DNA of 64,000 nt from Scopulibacillus daqui (lineage in GTDB: Bacteria > Bacillota > Bacilli > Bacillales > Sporolactobacillaceae): contig NZ_JAFBER010000003.1 of NCBI RefSeq assembly GCF_016908855.1, positions 124,001-188,000 of the forward strand, written 5' to 3'. Made by a program: the position numbers and the translations under genes. Under the pieces are notes generated by a model. The model saw nothing but the letters and a program-made list of their open reading frames with translations. It searched no databases and was not told the origin of the DNA. Numbering within the stretch: position 1 is the stretch's first letter; every line of letters starts with the position of its first letter. Shown here in pieces: positions 9,377 through 18,275 of the stretch.

Positions 9377-9423
9377 AATGCTTAGTATAAAAATGGAACA
9401 GCGGCAGGGGCGTTTTATTCAAG

Positions 9424-9450
9424 TTATCCACAAAATCCACATTATCCACA
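9424..9450 (+). promoter_or_regulatory. Three abutting DnaA-box-like 9-mers
   Basis: TTATCCACA, AAATCCACA and TTATCCACA lie end to end with no spacer. The first and third are perfect matches to the consensus DnaA box and the middle one differs at two positions. They sit between the alcohol dehydrogenase terminator and the SAM riboswitch. Binding is inferred from the consensus only. Confidence 0.65.
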
Positions 9451-9680
9451 AATTCACAGGGACAGAGCCGTATTTCTCACACTTTTTCTTTTTGGCTATA
9501 TGATAAAACAGTAACGAATGACTCCTTTTAGCGGATATGCAAATAAAAAAATTTCCCTTTGTTCGTCGATTTTTCTTTATCAGATCGGGGATTATCATAA
9601 ATAATACTATTCCGACCAAAAAAGTCGGGTTGACTTTTCTGTCTATTATGATAAGATTTAAAATCAATAATACAAAAATA

Positions 9681-9820
9681 CTTATCAAGAGAAGGTGAAG
9701 GGATTGGCCCGATGAAGCCCGGCAACCTGTTCGGAACCCATCATTGTGATCATAGCTGAAACGGGTGAAGGATAAGGTGCTAAATCCAGCAAAATGGAAC
9801 CCATTTTGAAAGATAAGTAA
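9681..9820 (+). ncRNA. SAM-I (S-box) riboswitch
   Basis: Matches the S-box consensus: CTTATCAAGAGAAGGTGAAGG opening, GGATTGGCCC, GATGAAGCCCGGCAACC, an internal hairpin arm, AAGGTGCTAAATCC and the closing GATAAG strand at 9812-9817 that pairs with CTTATC at 9681. It binds S-adenosylmethionine and shuts the downstream transcript when methionine is plentiful. It controls yezD and probably the sulfate assimilation genes. Confidence 0.95.
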
Positions 9821-9873
9821 GGCAGTAAAATGACCTCACAGTCTTTCTTAAGTGGATATATTTCATAATATTT

Positions 9874-9979
9874 CGACTATACCTATGCCTTGGGCGTTAA
9901 GCCAAGCCCAAGGCTACGGCGATAGTACGCGCAGCTAAAGAATAGTCGCATCCAACGCTTGGCCTGAGCCAGGTTTTTT
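9874..9979 (+). promoter_or_regulatory. Riboswitch expression platform with nested helices and terminator
   Basis: CGACTAT (9874-9880) can pair with ATAGTCG (9942-9948), enclosing a strong GCCTTGGGC/GCCCAAGGC hairpin (9887-9914). A last stem CTTGGC/GCCAGG (9958-9973) precedes six T and is the likely terminator. The platform is unusually long for an S-box, since the terminator lies about 140 nt beyond the aptamer. Confidence 0.6.
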
Positions 9980-9998
9980 AATAAAAGGGGGGACTGAA

Positions 9999-10142
9999 GT
10001 GGGTAATAGTGAGCAGCTAGATCCGGTTATTTTGCGGATAAAAGATATGCTTAAATCGATGAAATTTGGGTCGATCACGCTTGTTGTCCAGGACGGAAAA
10101 GTGATTCAGCTTGAAAAAAATGAAAAAGTAAGATTGAAATAA
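9999..10142 (+). CDS. yezD: YezD-like DUF2292 small protein
   Basis: 47 residues from a GTG start preceded by AAGGGGGG. The core MKFGSITLVVQDGKVIQLEKNEKVRL fits the DUF2292/YezD family, whose members often sit with sulfur metabolism genes. It is the first gene behind the SAM riboswitch and is followed by its own terminator, so it may be made alone under some conditions. No activity is known. It is too short for most gene callers. Confidence 0.85.
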   Translation: MGNSEQLDPVILRIKDMLKSMKFGSITLVVQDGKVIQLEKNEKVRLK

Positions 10143-10166
10143 ATTCGCTGACTAGACAAACTAGAG

Positions 10167-10211
10167 GCGGTTTTGGGCTTTTAATGCTTAATAGCCGAAA
10201 ACCGCTTTTTT
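10167..10211 (+). terminator. Terminator after yezD
   Basis: GCGGTTTT pairs with AAAACCGC, with inner GGGCT/AGCC pairing, followed by a T-run. It separates yezD from cysH. Confidence 0.85.
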
Positions 10212-10324
10212 ATAGCTTTTAAAACTATCGGATTTTCATTTGACTATTTAAGTTATGAACAGTTATTTGTGCGCTATAACTTGGCACCGGATCAATTTTC
10301 TTTAATGAAGGGAGCACAAAAATA

Positions 10325-11047
10325 TTGATAACATATCAAAATTGGATAACACCAGATATATCTTTTGATTCAGATTCCGAAACAAAGGGAGCGCTTGAAG
10401 TTCTCGAATGGGCTTACTCAACATACGGAGATGAAATATTATATTCGTGCAGCTTTGGCGTAGAAGGCAGCGTTTTAATCGATCTTATCTCTAAAGTCAA
10501 TCCGTTTGCACAAGTTGTCTTTTTAGACACAGGATTGCACTTTCAAGAAACCTATGACGTGATTAATAGCGTTAAAGAGGCGTATCCCAACTTAACGATT
10601 ATTTTAAAAAAGCCGCTGCTCACTTTGGAAGAACAAGAGGTTCAGTACGGCAAGGCGCTTTGGAAAAGCAGCCCGAACTTGTGCTGTCAATTAAGAAAGA
10701 TCGAACCTTTGCAAGAGTCACTGGCACATGTGACTGCTTGGATTTCCGGACTAAGAAGAGAGCAATCGCCGACACGAAGGCATGTCCAATATATCAATCG
10801 AGACGAGAAATTTAAAAAGGTGAAAATTTGCCCGCTTATCCATTGGACTTGGAAAGATGTTTGGAGATACGTTCATAAGCATCAATTGCCTTATCATGCG
10901 CTTCATGACAGAGGATATCCTAGTATCGGGTGTCATCCTTGTACACAGCCTGCTTTCGATGAAAATGATTTACGGTCAGGCAGATGGGCAGGCCAAGCAA
11001 AATTAGAATGCGGATTGCATGAAGATACAAGAGGGACGCTATCATGA
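10325..11047 (+). CDS. cysH: Phosphoadenylyl/adenylyl-sulfate reductase
   Basis: 240 residues. Reduces activated sulfate (APS or PAPS) to sulfite with thioredoxin. The PP-loop nucleotide site is [11 protein letters not shown] near residue 43. The paired cysteines CC (NLCCQLRK) and GCHPC are the four ligands of the [4Fe-4S] cluster found in the APS-using type. The catalytic cysteine is in the C-terminal KLECGLHE motif. Start is TTG at 10325, GGGAG about 11 bases before it. It overlaps cysP by ATGA. It opens the cysH-cysP-sat-cysC operon. Confidence 0.93.
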   Translation: MITYQNWITPDISFDSDSETKGALEVLEWAYSTYGDEILYSCSFGVEGSVLIDLISKVNPFAQVVFLDTGLHFQETYDVINSVKEAYPNLTIILKKPLLTLEEQEVQYGKALWKSSPNLCCQLRKIEPLQESLAHVTAWISGLRREQSPTRRHVQYINRDEKFKKVKICPLIHWTWKDVWRYVHKHQLPYHALHDRGYPSIGCHPCTQPAFDENDLRSGRWAGQAKLECGLHEDTRGTLS

Positions 11048-12108
11048 CGTGGTTAGCCATATTAGTAGGCATGTTGTTTGCGCTTAATATCGGCGGAAGC
11101 GGAGCCGCCGCTTCAATGGGTGTGGCTTACGGTTCCGGCGCTGTGAAAAAGGTTTACTATGCACTGCTGTTGTGCGCAATAGGCATTTTGCTGGGGGCTA
11201 CTATTGGCGGCGGAGAAGTCATTAAGACCATTGGGTCCGGGCTTATTAATGAAAAATATTTGAGTGTTCCAATCGTTGTCATCATTTTAGTTTCCGCCGC
11301 GGTCTCATTGTTCATTGCCAATATAACCGGTATTCCGCTTTCGACGAGCGAAGTAACTGTCGGCGCTGTTGTTGGCATAGGGGTTGCCTATCAATCTATG
11401 TATTTGCCAAAGCTGATTTTTATTGTTACTTGCTGGCTGATTGTTCCTATTCTTGCTTTTATTGTAACGATCTCAATGAAAAAGCTTTTTGAAATTATGA
11501 GACTAACACATTTTCTTGAAAAACGATCATTGGTTTTGACGGTTTTGCTAATCGTGGCCGGATTCTTTGAGGCTTTTTCATCAGGGATGAACAACGTCGC
11601 CAATTCGGTAGGGCCTCTTGTTGGAGCTGGCATCTTTAATGTTAATGAAGGCAAATGGATTGGCGGGATTGCTGTCGGCATCGGGGTGCTTCTGTTAGGA
11701 AGAAAAGTGATTGAAACAAACGGCAAGAAAATCGTGGCCTTTTCAAAAATAGAAGGGATCATCATCTCATCAACAGGTGCAAGTCTTGTTATAACGGCTT
11801 CAATTTTCGGTATTCCTGTTCCGATGGCTCAGATAACGACTTCATCGATACTTGGGATCGGTTTTTCGAAAAACGGCTTCAACGTTTTTCAAAAAAACAT
11901 TGTTAAGCGGCTTTTAAAGGTATGGGTTGTATCCCCTTTATTTTCACTGATTTTATCTTATGCGTTCGTTCAGGCGTTTATTTTTTCCAATTGGTATGCC
12001 TTTATCGTCGTTGTGATTGTATTTGCCGCTACTATTGGAGGCATTAGTTTGGTCAAATCAGTGAAATGGGATTTATTTCAGAAAAAAGTTGGTTACAAAA
12101 CCAAGTAA
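11044..12108 (+). CDS. cysP: Sulfate permease CysP, PiT family
   Basis: 354 residues with about 10-11 transmembrane helices. The two PiT signature repeats are visible: [21 protein letters not shown] near the N-terminus and [19 protein letters not shown] in the second half. In Bacillus this inorganic-phosphate-transporter-type protein carries sulfate. It is translationally coupled to cysH (ATGA overlap) and precedes sat, so sulfate is the likely substrate here. Confidence 0.9.
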   Translation: MTWLAILVGMLFALNIGGSGAAASMGVAYGSGAVKKVYYALLLCAIGILLGATIGGGEVIKTIGSGLINEKYLSVPIVVIILVSAAVSLFIANITGIPLSTSEVTVGAVVGIGVAYQSMYLPKLIFIVTCWLIVPILAFIVTISMKKLFEIMRLTHFLEKRSLVLTVLLIVAGFFEAFSSGMNNVANSVGPLVGAGIFNVNEGKWIGGIAVGIGVLLLGRKVIETNGKKIVAFSKIEGIIISSTGASLVITASIFGIPVPMAQITTSSILGIGFSKNGFNVFQKNIVKRLLKVWVVSPLFSLILSYAFVQAFIFSNWYAFIVVVIVFAATIGGISLVKSVKWDLFQKKVGYKTK

Positions 12109-12154
12109 ACAACTTTGATAAATATGATTTGAATAATGACAGGGAGGAATTGCA

Positions 12155-13294
12155 ATGGCCATTCAACCGCATGGAGGAACGTTAATTCATCTATTTCAAC
12201 CCAATTATGAGGTTTCTGCTGTTCGGCATTCAGTAGAGCTCGATGCAACAGCTCTTCGCGACCTTGAATTAATCGGTATAGGGGCCTATAGTCCATTAAC
12301 AGGCTTTCTTAGTCAAGAAGACTATGACAGTGTTGTAGAGAATATGAGACTTAAAGACGGAACGGTTTGGTCTATTCCGATTACATTGCCTGTCAATGAA
12401 AATAAGGCGTCATCTATCAAGATCGGAGAAGAAGCCAAGCTTGTTTATCATGGCGAAGTTTACGGTGTCATTCGAGTAGAAGATAAATTTAAACCGGATA
12501 AGGAAAAGGAAGCGGAATGCGTTTATCGAACAGCCGAGCTGGCGCATCCCGGCGTGGCTAAACTGTTTCAGCGTCCGAATGTGTATCTTGGCGGTAAGAT
12601 TATCTTAACGAAAAAGCCTGAAAAATTGTTCCCTGATGAAACGTATGAACCTGCCGAGTCCCGGCGGCTTTTTCAAGAACGGGGCTGGAACACAATCGTC
12701 GGATTCCAAACGAGAAATCCAGTCCATCGCGCGCATGAATATATTCAAAAAACAGCGCTTGAGACCGTTGATGGATTATTCTTGCAGCCGCTTGTTGGCG
12801 AAACGAAAAATGATGATATACCGGCAGACATTCGTATGAAGAGCTATCGTGTTCTGCTTAAGCATTATTATCCGCAAGATCGGGTTTTACTGGGGGTATT
12901 TCCAGCAGCCATGAGGTATGCTGGTCCGAGAGAAGCCATTTTTCATGCGATGGTTAGGAAAAATTACGGATGCACGCATTTTATTGTTGGAAGGGATCAT
13001 GCAGGAGTCGGCAGCTATTACGGCACCTATGATTCCCAAAAAATCTTCAGCCATTTCTCCCAAGAAGAGTTAGGGATTACGCCGCTGTTTTTTGAACACA
13101 GTTTTTATTGCTTAAAATGCGACAGCATGGCTTCGTTAAAAACCTGCCCGCATTCTCATGAAGATCGGTTAATTCTTTCTGGAACAAAGGTAAGAACTTT
13201 GTTAAGAAACGGAGAGGATCTCCCAAGCACTTTCAGCCGTCCGGAAGTCGTAAAGGTTCTTGCAGAGGGATTATCGGAAAAAGTCACTCAGTAA
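12155..13294 (+). CDS. sat: Sulfate adenylyltransferase
   Basis: 379 residues, normal length for bacterial dissimilatory-type ATP sulfurylase. Makes APS from ATP and sulfate. The ATP site motifs [12 protein letters not shown] (residues near 185) and GRDHAGVG are intact, and the zinc-like CxxC...C...H group lies in [21 protein letters not shown] precedes the ATG. Third gene of the sulfate assimilation operon, 46 bp behind cysP. Confidence 0.95.
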   Translation: MAIQPHGGTLIHLFQPNYEVSAVRHSVELDATALRDLELIGIGAYSPLTGFLSQEDYDSVVENMRLKDGTVWSIPITLPVNENKASSIKIGEEAKLVYHGEVYGVIRVEDKFKPDKEKEAECVYRTAELAHPGVAKLFQRPNVYLGGKIILTKKPEKLFPDETYEPAESRRLFQERGWNTIVGFQTRNPVHRAHEYIQKTALETVDGLFLQPLVGETKNDDIPADIRMKSYRVLLKHYYPQDRVLLGVFPAAMRYAGPREAIFHAMVRKNYGCTHFIVGRDHAGVGSYYGTYDSQKIFSHFSQEELGITPLFFEHSFYCLKCDSMASLKTCPHSHEDRLILSGTKVRTLLRNGEDLPSTFSRPEVVKVLAEGLSEKVTQ

Positions 13295-13314
13295 AAAGAA
13301 GGGAGTTTATCACA

Positions 13315-13908
13315 ATGTCTGCGAACATTACCTGGCATGCTTCATCCATTTCAAAAAGCGAACGAAGATTGCGCAACGGACATCATAGCTTTGTCATCTG
13401 GTTTACCGGATTATCGGGTTCGGGCAAATCGACATTGGCTAATGCTGTCGCTGGCAGGTTGTTTGATGACCATTTGCAATCGTATGTATTAGATGGTGAT
13501 AATATAAGATTCGGCTTGAATAAAGATTTAGGTTTTTCGGAGAGAGACAGGAAAGAGAACATCCGCCGTATCGGGGAAGTAGCGAAACTGTTTGTTGACA
13601 GCGGAAGCGTGGTTTTAACAGCTTTTATTTCCCCTTACAAAGAAGACCGCCGCGCCGTGCGGGAATTATTAAAGGCTGATGAGTTTATAGAGATCTTTGT
13701 TAAATGCTCGATAGATGAATGCGAAAAGCGTGATCCCAAAGGGCTTTATCAAAAGGCGCGTAATGGGGAAATCAAAGCATTCACAGGTATTAATGCTCCC
13801 TATGAAGAACCGGACAAACCGGAAATGATCATTGATACCGAACATTTCACCATTGACCAATGTGTTAATCAAATCATTGATTATTTAAAAGCAAACAAAT
13901 TCATTTAG
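13315..13908 (+). CDS. cysC: Adenylyl-sulfate kinase
   Basis: 197 residues. Phosphorylates APS to PAPS. The P-loop GLSGSGKST is near residue 32, followed by [35 protein letters not shown], the classic APS-binding block. FISPYKEDR and [20 protein letters not shown] are further family signatures. Starts 20 bp after sat with AAGGGAG. The operon ends here at a hairpin. Confidence 0.95.
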   Translation: MSANITWHASSISKSERRLRNGHHSFVIWFTGLSGSGKSTLANAVAGRLFDDHLQSYVLDGDNIRFGLNKDLGFSERDRKENIRRIGEVAKLFVDSGSVVLTAFISPYKEDRRAVRELLKADEFIEIFVKCSIDECEKRDPKGLYQKARNGEIKAFTGINAPYEEPDKPEMIIDTEHFTIDQCVNQIIDYLKANKFI

Positions 13909-13916
13909 CGGGAAGG

Positions 13917-13948
13917 GCTGTCTCATAATATATGGGGCAGCTTTTTTT
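13917..13948 (+). terminator. Terminator of the cys operon
   Basis: GCTGTCTC pairs with GGGGCAGC (two G-T pairs), followed by seven T. Confidence 0.85.
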
Positions 13949-13986
13949 AGCTGATGCCGCTATAAGATCGAGCGCATAAAGGCCGA

Positions 13987-14042
13987 TTGACAATGGCAAG
14001 GAACAACATTAGTATAATTAATGAAAATGATTATCATTTTTA
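13987..14042 (+). promoter_or_regulatory. Promoter with overlapping Fur box
   Basis: TTGACA at 13987 and TAGTAT at 14010 are spaced 17 bp. Just downstream, TGAAAATGATTATCATTTTT at 14022-14041 is a near-perfect Fur operator. The arrangement predicts iron repression of the siderophore ATPase gene. Confidence 0.75.
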
Positions 14043-14161
14043 ATTGTGTATTCTCAATGGTTAGAATCAACTTCATCCATTTTAAATTGAATATGATATT
14101 GTTCCAATCCTTTCGGCGTTCGGTTTATATCTATACGAACGTATAAAAAGAGGTGAGTGAA

Positions 14162-14977
14162 TTGACGGTTTCTGCTAGAAAAGTTTCTATCGGATACGGC
14201 GATCAGTTAATTATAAAAGACTTATCATTAGAAATTAGAAAGGGTGCCATTACCACAATTATTGGACCTAACGGATGCGGGAAGTCTACTCTTCTTAAAA
14301 CAATAGCCCGTGTTCAGCAGCCAAAAGACGGCGCCATTTACCTGGACGGGAAGGCGATTCACAAAGAGCCGAAAAAAGAAATAGCGAAACGAATGGCCAT
14401 ACTCCCGCAAAACCCGGAAGCGCCAAACGGTTTAACGGTCCGTGAGCTTGTCTCTTACGGCCGCTTTCCCCATCAGCGGGGCTTTGGCCGGTTAAAGAAG
14501 GAAGACAAAGATGCTGTCGATAGAGCGTTGTCTATGACCAATACATTAGATTTTGCCGAAAAACCTGTTGAATCATTATCAGGGGGACAAAGGCAGCGCG
14601 CTTGGATCGCGATGGCGCTCGCCCAGGAAACTGATCTCCTAATATTGGATGAACCGACAACCTTTTTAGATATGGCTCATCAGCTTGACATATTAAAGCT
14701 TTTAAAGCAATTAAATATTGAAGAGCAGCGCACCATTGTCATGGTCATCCATGATCTCAATCTTGCGGCGAGGTTTTCGGATTATATGATTGCCATGAAT
14801 TCAGGAACGCTGATCGCTGAAGGCACATATCGGGACATTATGACAAAAGATACGCTTCGAAAAGTCTTTGATATAGATGCATACATCGTGAATGATCCGC
14901 AATATCATAGGCCTGTTTGCTTAACTTATGATACCGCGGGCGATCATCAGGAATTTAAAAGAAACGTTTCCGTTTAA
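14162..14977 (+). CDS. Iron-siderophore ABC transporter ATPase (YusV/FhuC type)
   Basis: 271 residues. Walker A GPNGCGKST, signature SLSGGQRQRAW, Walker B LLILDEPTTFLD and the H-loop VIHDLN are intact. The ILPQNPEAPNGLTVRELVSYGRFPHQ block is typical of siderophore and cobalamin ATPases and close to B. subtilis YusV. Start chosen at TTG 14162, 6 bases after AGGTG; the GTG at 14153 lies inside the ribosome site. No permease or binding protein is adjacent, so like YusV it may serve several uptake systems. A Fur box stands upstream. Confidence 0.9.
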   Translation: MTVSARKVSIGYGDQLIIKDLSLEIRKGAITTIIGPNGCGKSTLLKTIARVQQPKDGAIYLDGKAIHKEPKKEIAKRMAILPQNPEAPNGLTVRELVSYGRFPHQRGFGRLKKEDKDAVDRALSMTNTLDFAEKPVESLSGGQRQRAWIAMALAQETDLLILDEPTTFLDMAHQLDILKLLKQLNIEEQRTIVMVIHDLNLAARFSDYMIAMNSGTLIAEGTYRDIMTKDTLRKVFDIDAYIVNDPQYHRPVCLTYDTAGDHQEFKRNVSV

Positions 14978-15012
14978 GCTGTGTTGAAGGGTTTTCAGTT
15001 TTGATTGGTATT

Positions 15013-15047
15013 GGCGGTTTCCTTTATTCAGGGAACTGCCTTTTTTT
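15013..15047 (+). terminator. Terminator after the siderophore ATPase
   Basis: GGCGGTTTCC pairs with GGAACTGCC with one bulge, followed by seven T. Confidence 0.8.
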
Positions 15048-15142
15048 GGTTTTTAAACATTAAAATTTCAAGATTCCGGGGCAAGTTTGCTAAAATAGTT
15101 AGCGTGTATTTAATCAGAAGATACTATTAGGGAGGAATAACC

Positions 15143-16018
15143 ATGCTTTTTGGAGCCATAGAAGCTGGTGGAACAAAATTTGTTTGCGGTATAGGAAATG
15201 AAAACGGTGAAATCCTTGAGAGAGTTAGTTTTCCTACGACAACACCAGAAGAAACGATGGGGCAAGTGATTAATTTCTTTAAAGATAAACAAATGGATGC
15301 GATGGGCGTTGGCACATTCGGACCAGTTGATCCAAATGAGTCCAGTCCGACATACGGATATATTACAAGCACCCCAAAAATAAAATGGAGAAACTTCGAC
15401 ATTATTGGCGAATTAAAAAAACATTTTAATATACCTTTTGGCTTTGATACCGATGTTAATGCGGCTGCGCTTGGTGAAACTGAATGGGGTGCCGCAAAGG
15501 GCTTGGACAGCTGTGTCTATATGACAGTCGGCACAGGCATAGGCGGAGGAGCTGTTATCAGAGGAGAAATGGTTCATGGCATGCTTCATCCTGAAATGGG
15601 GCATATCCTAGTTAAGCGTCACCCAGAAGACGACTTTGCCGGCAATTGTCCATACCATCAGGATTGTCTGGAAGGCATGGCAGCGGGACCAGCCATTGAA
15701 AAGAGATGGGGAAAGAAAGGGATTGAACTTCAGGAAGTTGATAAGGTTTGGGAAATTGAAGCTTATTATTTGGCGCAAGCGGCAGTCAATCTTATTTATA
15801 CCCTTTCACCAAAAAAAATTGTACTAGGCGGCGGGGTCATGCACCAAAAACAATTGTTCCCAATCATTCGGGAAAACGTTAAAGAGCTGCTTAACGGTTA
15901 TGTGCAAACGAATGAAATTCTATCAGACATCGACCAATATATTGTACCTCCTGGATTAGGAGATAATGCTGGTTTATGCGGGGCTGTTGCCCTGGCAAAA
16001 AAGGCTTGCGGCATTTAA
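15143..16018 (+). CDS. Fructokinase, ROK family
   Basis: 291 residues. Phosphorylates fructose (or a close hexose) with ATP. The ROK layout is clear: N-terminal phosphate loop GAIEAGGTKF, DTDVNAAALGE with the catalytic Asp near residue 100, GTGIGGGAV, and the zinc site H...CPYHQDCLEG. It resembles B. subtilis YdhR/GmuE and ScrK fructokinases. GGGAGG precedes the ATG. It appears monocistronic. Confidence 0.9.
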   Translation: MLFGAIEAGGTKFVCGIGNENGEILERVSFPTTTPEETMGQVINFFKDKQMDAMGVGTFGPVDPNESSPTYGYITSTPKIKWRNFDIIGELKKHFNIPFGFDTDVNAAALGETEWGAAKGLDSCVYMTVGTGIGGGAVIRGEMVHGMLHPEMGHILVKRHPEDDFAGNCPYHQDCLEGMAAGPAIEKRWGKKGIELQEVDKVWEIEAYYLAQAAVNLIYTLSPKKIVLGGGVMHQKQLFPIIRENVKELLNGYVQTNEILSDIDQYIVPPGLGDNAGLCGAVALAKKACGI

Positions 16019-16136
16019 AACTTTAATTCATGCCTTTACGTACAATTTATAGATAAGTTTTACAAATCAATCATAATATCATAATATAAAATCAGAGCTT
16101 GTTAAAGTTGCTGTAAACATAAAAGGGGGATTAAGA

Positions 16137-16433
16137 ATGGTAGAAGCCATCGTCAATTTACCGAATGACCCATTATTATGTTCTGCACTTATGACTTTGC
16201 TTATCCCTGTCACACTCAGTGCGGTTTGGGGGTTATTGATACGAAGGCGCCATTCAGAGGCATTTCCAAACCCCTGCTTTGTTTATAGCAAAAAGATTAA
16301 TGAGTCATCAGCCCAAACTCATATCATTGCTCATCATCTTGTAGCAAAGTGGCTTTCGAGATATATCAAACGCAAAGATAAGCCTTCTGCGGAGGATGAT
16401 GGAGACCATATATCCTCCTCATTGCATCTATGA
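16137..16433 (+). CDS. MifM-like ribosome-arrest leader peptide for yidC2
   Basis: 98 residues with one membrane segment (about 12-34) followed by RRRH, then a soluble tail. The C-terminal end has the order of features I recall for B. subtilis MifM: hydrophobic/aromatic residues and a basic stretch (LVAKWLSRYIKRKDK), a Pro, an acidic run (AEDDGD) and a short Ser/Leu end. The gene sits directly upstream of yidC2, as mifM does. Its last codons form one arm of a hairpin that hides the yidC2 ribosome site. AAAAGGGGGA precedes the ATG. MifM monitors membrane insertion: failed insertion keeps the ribosome stalled and opens the hairpin. The same role is inferred here. Confidence 0.8.
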   Translation: MVEAIVNLPNDPLLCSALMTLLIPVTLSAVWGLLIRRRHSEAFPNPCFVYSKKINESSAQTHIIAHHLVAKWLSRYIKRKDKPSAEDDGDHISSSLHL

Positions 16434-16451
16434 AAACGATAATGAGGAGGA
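16413..16451 (+). promoter_or_regulatory. Hairpin sequestering the yidC2 Shine-Dalgarno
   Basis: TCCTCCTCATT (16413-16423, codons 93-96 of the leader) pairs perfectly with AATGAGGAGGA (16441-16451), 11 bp with a 17-nt loop that contains the leader stop codon. The whole GAGGAGG ribosome site is buried. A ribosome halted near the EDDGD codons (16392-16406) would cover the left arm and free it. Confidence 0.88.
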
Positions 16452-16459
16452 CAATCATA

Positions 16460-17245
16460 ATGAAAAAGGGCTGTTTTGCCATACTCGCTATATTAGCGAT
16501 TCTTACGTTATCAGCTTGTCAAACACAAAACAAACAATCACATGCGCAAATAGGCATATTTCAAAACTATTTAGTCGATCCGTTTGCAAAGTTAATCCAT
16601 TACACAGCTTCTCTCTTTAACGGCAGCTACGGCATTGCCATCATATTAATAACACTTGTGATACGCCTTATTCTATTGCCTTTCATGTTGAAACAATACA
16701 AACATCAGCAGCAAATGAAAGAAAAGATGAATAGAATCAAGCCGGAAATGGAAGCGTTTAAAAGTCGTTTAAAAGAAACAACAGACCCTGATAAACAGAG
16801 GGAAATTCAACATGAGATGCTATCCCTTTATAAAAAGCATGGCATCAACCCGATCTCACCGATGGGCTGCTTGCCTCTCCTGGTTCAATTGCCTGTCCTG
16901 ATGGGTTTTTATTACGCTATTAGAAGTTCAAAAGAAATCGCTTCACATAATTTTATGTGGTTCAGCCTTGGGCATACAGATATTTTTCTCGCGATACTTG
17001 CCGGTGTTGTTTATTTTCTGCAGTTCAGGGTGCAGCTGATGAATATGCCCGATGATCAGCCCAAGATGATGCAGTGGATGGGGCTGGCATCTCCGGCAAT
17101 GATTTTAATTGTTTCATTCAACTCGCCTGCGGCCTTGCCGCTGTACTGGCTTATCGGCGGTGTGTTTCTTATCGGCCAGTCCTTATTAGCAAAATTTTTA
17201 TTTGCCAAAGAATACGAGAAACAAAGTGTGTCTGCTGAACAATGA
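16460..17245 (+). CDS. yidC2: Membrane protein insertase YidC2 (YqjG type)
   Basis: 261 residues. Inserts membrane proteins and assists Sec. Lipoprotein signal with lipobox LSAC at about residues 17-20, then about five transmembrane helices with the usual family blocks (GIAIILITLVIRLILLPFMLKQ, KHGINPISPMGCLPLLVQLPVLMGFYYAI). Start is the ATG at 16460, 9 bases after GAGGAGG; earlier in-frame ATGs at 16430 and 16442 lie inside the hairpin. Translation is probably controlled by the upstream leader peptide. A housekeeping SpoIIIJ copy should exist elsewhere. Confidence 0.92.
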   Translation: MKKGCFAILAILAILTLSACQTQNKQSHAQIGIFQNYLVDPFAKLIHYTASLFNGSYGIAIILITLVIRLILLPFMLKQYKHQQQMKEKMNRIKPEMEAFKSRLKETTDPDKQREIQHEMLSLYKKHGINPISPMGCLPLLVQLPVLMGFYYAIRSSKEIASHNFMWFSLGHTDIFLAILAGVVYFLQFRVQLMNMPDDQPKMMQWMGLASPAMILIVSFNSPAALPLYWLIGGVFLIGQSLLAKFLFAKEYEKQSVSAEQ

Positions 17246-17370
17246 TGATAATGAGACAGGCGTTGTTTTAATATACTTAAATGCAGCTGACAAGCTGTGC
17301 TAACGGCTTTTGTCAATGACTGCACAGGCGATGCGCGAAGTTTTGCGGGAGTCTAAAATAAGGAGAATTA

Positions 17371-17409
17371 AACAGTCGAGGATGATAATCTCGGCTGTTA
17401 TTTTTGTTT
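17371..17409 (+). terminator. Terminator after yidC2
   Basis: AACAGTCGAG pairs with CTCGGCTGTT (one G-T pair), then TATTTTTG. The rest of the 311-bp gap to 17556 shows only a TATAAT-like element near 17519. Confidence 0.8.
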
Positions 17410-17556
17410 CAAAATGTGCAAAAATGGTTTTAACTATATTGGAATAAATAGTAAAATTAACTTAGCGGGCCATTTTCTTTACAAACGCTTCTGGTTAAAG
17501 AATAGTGCGAAAATATCCAGTATAATGAAGATAACAATAATTGGGAGGTTGGGTAT

Positions 17557-18144
17557 ATGAAGAGTATAAAAGACCAATATGAATTGACGGATTTTGTTAA
17601 AGACATGACTGCGGCTGTAGAAACTGAACAAGATGATGCGGCATTGGTTTCTAAAGCGGAACATCTTGTCGGCAAACTCATTCAGAACAAGTCATGGTTC
17701 CCATCTGAAAAAATCGCTCCTAACCGCGATCACTATGCCCGTTATTCTTTATATGTTGATCCCCTGGATCGATTTGAGGTTCTAGCTCTTGTCTGGGCAC
17801 CCGGACAATCGACCCCGTTGCACGACCACGACGGTACATGGGGTGTTGAAGGCGTTTTCAATGGCCGTATTAAAGTGACAAACTACCTGCAATCAGAAAA
17901 GATTTCAGAGGATGTTGTCAAGCTTCGATACAGCGGCACTATGACGGTTGGTGAGCACAGCACTGGACAGCTTCTCCCGCCTGCGGATTGTCATATTCTT
18001 GAGGCGGCCGACGATCAATCGGCAATTACAATTCACGTGTACGGCAAGCAGCTAAATAAATTTAAGATTTTTCAACCACTTAATGATAAGGGAGCTTTCA
18101 AAGCCTATGATCATGAGGTAGGCTACACGACTAAACTGCATTAG
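17557..18144 (+). CDS. Thiol dioxygenase, cysteine dioxygenase family
   Basis: 195 residues, one cupin domain. Oxidises cysteine (or a related thiol such as 3-mercaptopropionate) to the sulfinate using Fe(II) and O2. The iron ligands are the two His of TPLHDHDGTWGVEGV and a late His in ITIHVYG. It is longer than B. subtilis YubC because of an N-terminal helical extension. GGGAGG precedes the ATG. The WGVEGV context leaves cysteine versus 3-mercaptopropionate open. Confidence 0.85.
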   Translation: MKSIKDQYELTDFVKDMTAAVETEQDDAALVSKAEHLVGKLIQNKSWFPSEKIAPNRDHYARYSLYVDPLDRFEVLALVWAPGQSTPLHDHDGTWGVEGVFNGRIKVTNYLQSEKISEDVVKLRYSGTMTVGEHSTGQLLPPADCHILEAADDQSAITIHVYGKQLNKFKIFQPLNDKGAFKAYDHEVGYTTKLH

Positions 18145-18240
18145 CTGTTGGACAGCATCCAGCCGCGCGCGGGTAGTTAACTTCATTTGTCAGCATCCAT
18201 TTATCCTTATCTTATACACAGTGATAATTATGAAATGATA

Positions 18241-18270
18241 AAAACTCGCCTGGTTCAAAGGCGAGTTTTT
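18241..18270. terminator. Bidirectional terminator
   Basis: AAAACTCGCC pairs with GGCGAGTTTT between converging genes. Confidence 0.85.
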
Positions 18271-18275
18271 ATATC

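Noticed and set aside
9419-9688. Minus-strand open frames of 65-89 codons
   Set aside because: They run across the DnaA-like boxes and the start of the riboswitch; no ribosome site; shadow frames.
10143-10324. Possible CymR box or promoter between yezD and cysH
   Set aside because: TTGACT is present but no -10 at correct spacing, and no match to the CymR consensus.
16430-16460. Earlier ATG codons (16430, 16442) as the yidC2 start
   Set aside because: They lie before or inside the GAGGAGG ribosome site; only 16460 has correct spacing, and starting there gives a normal lipoprotein signal.
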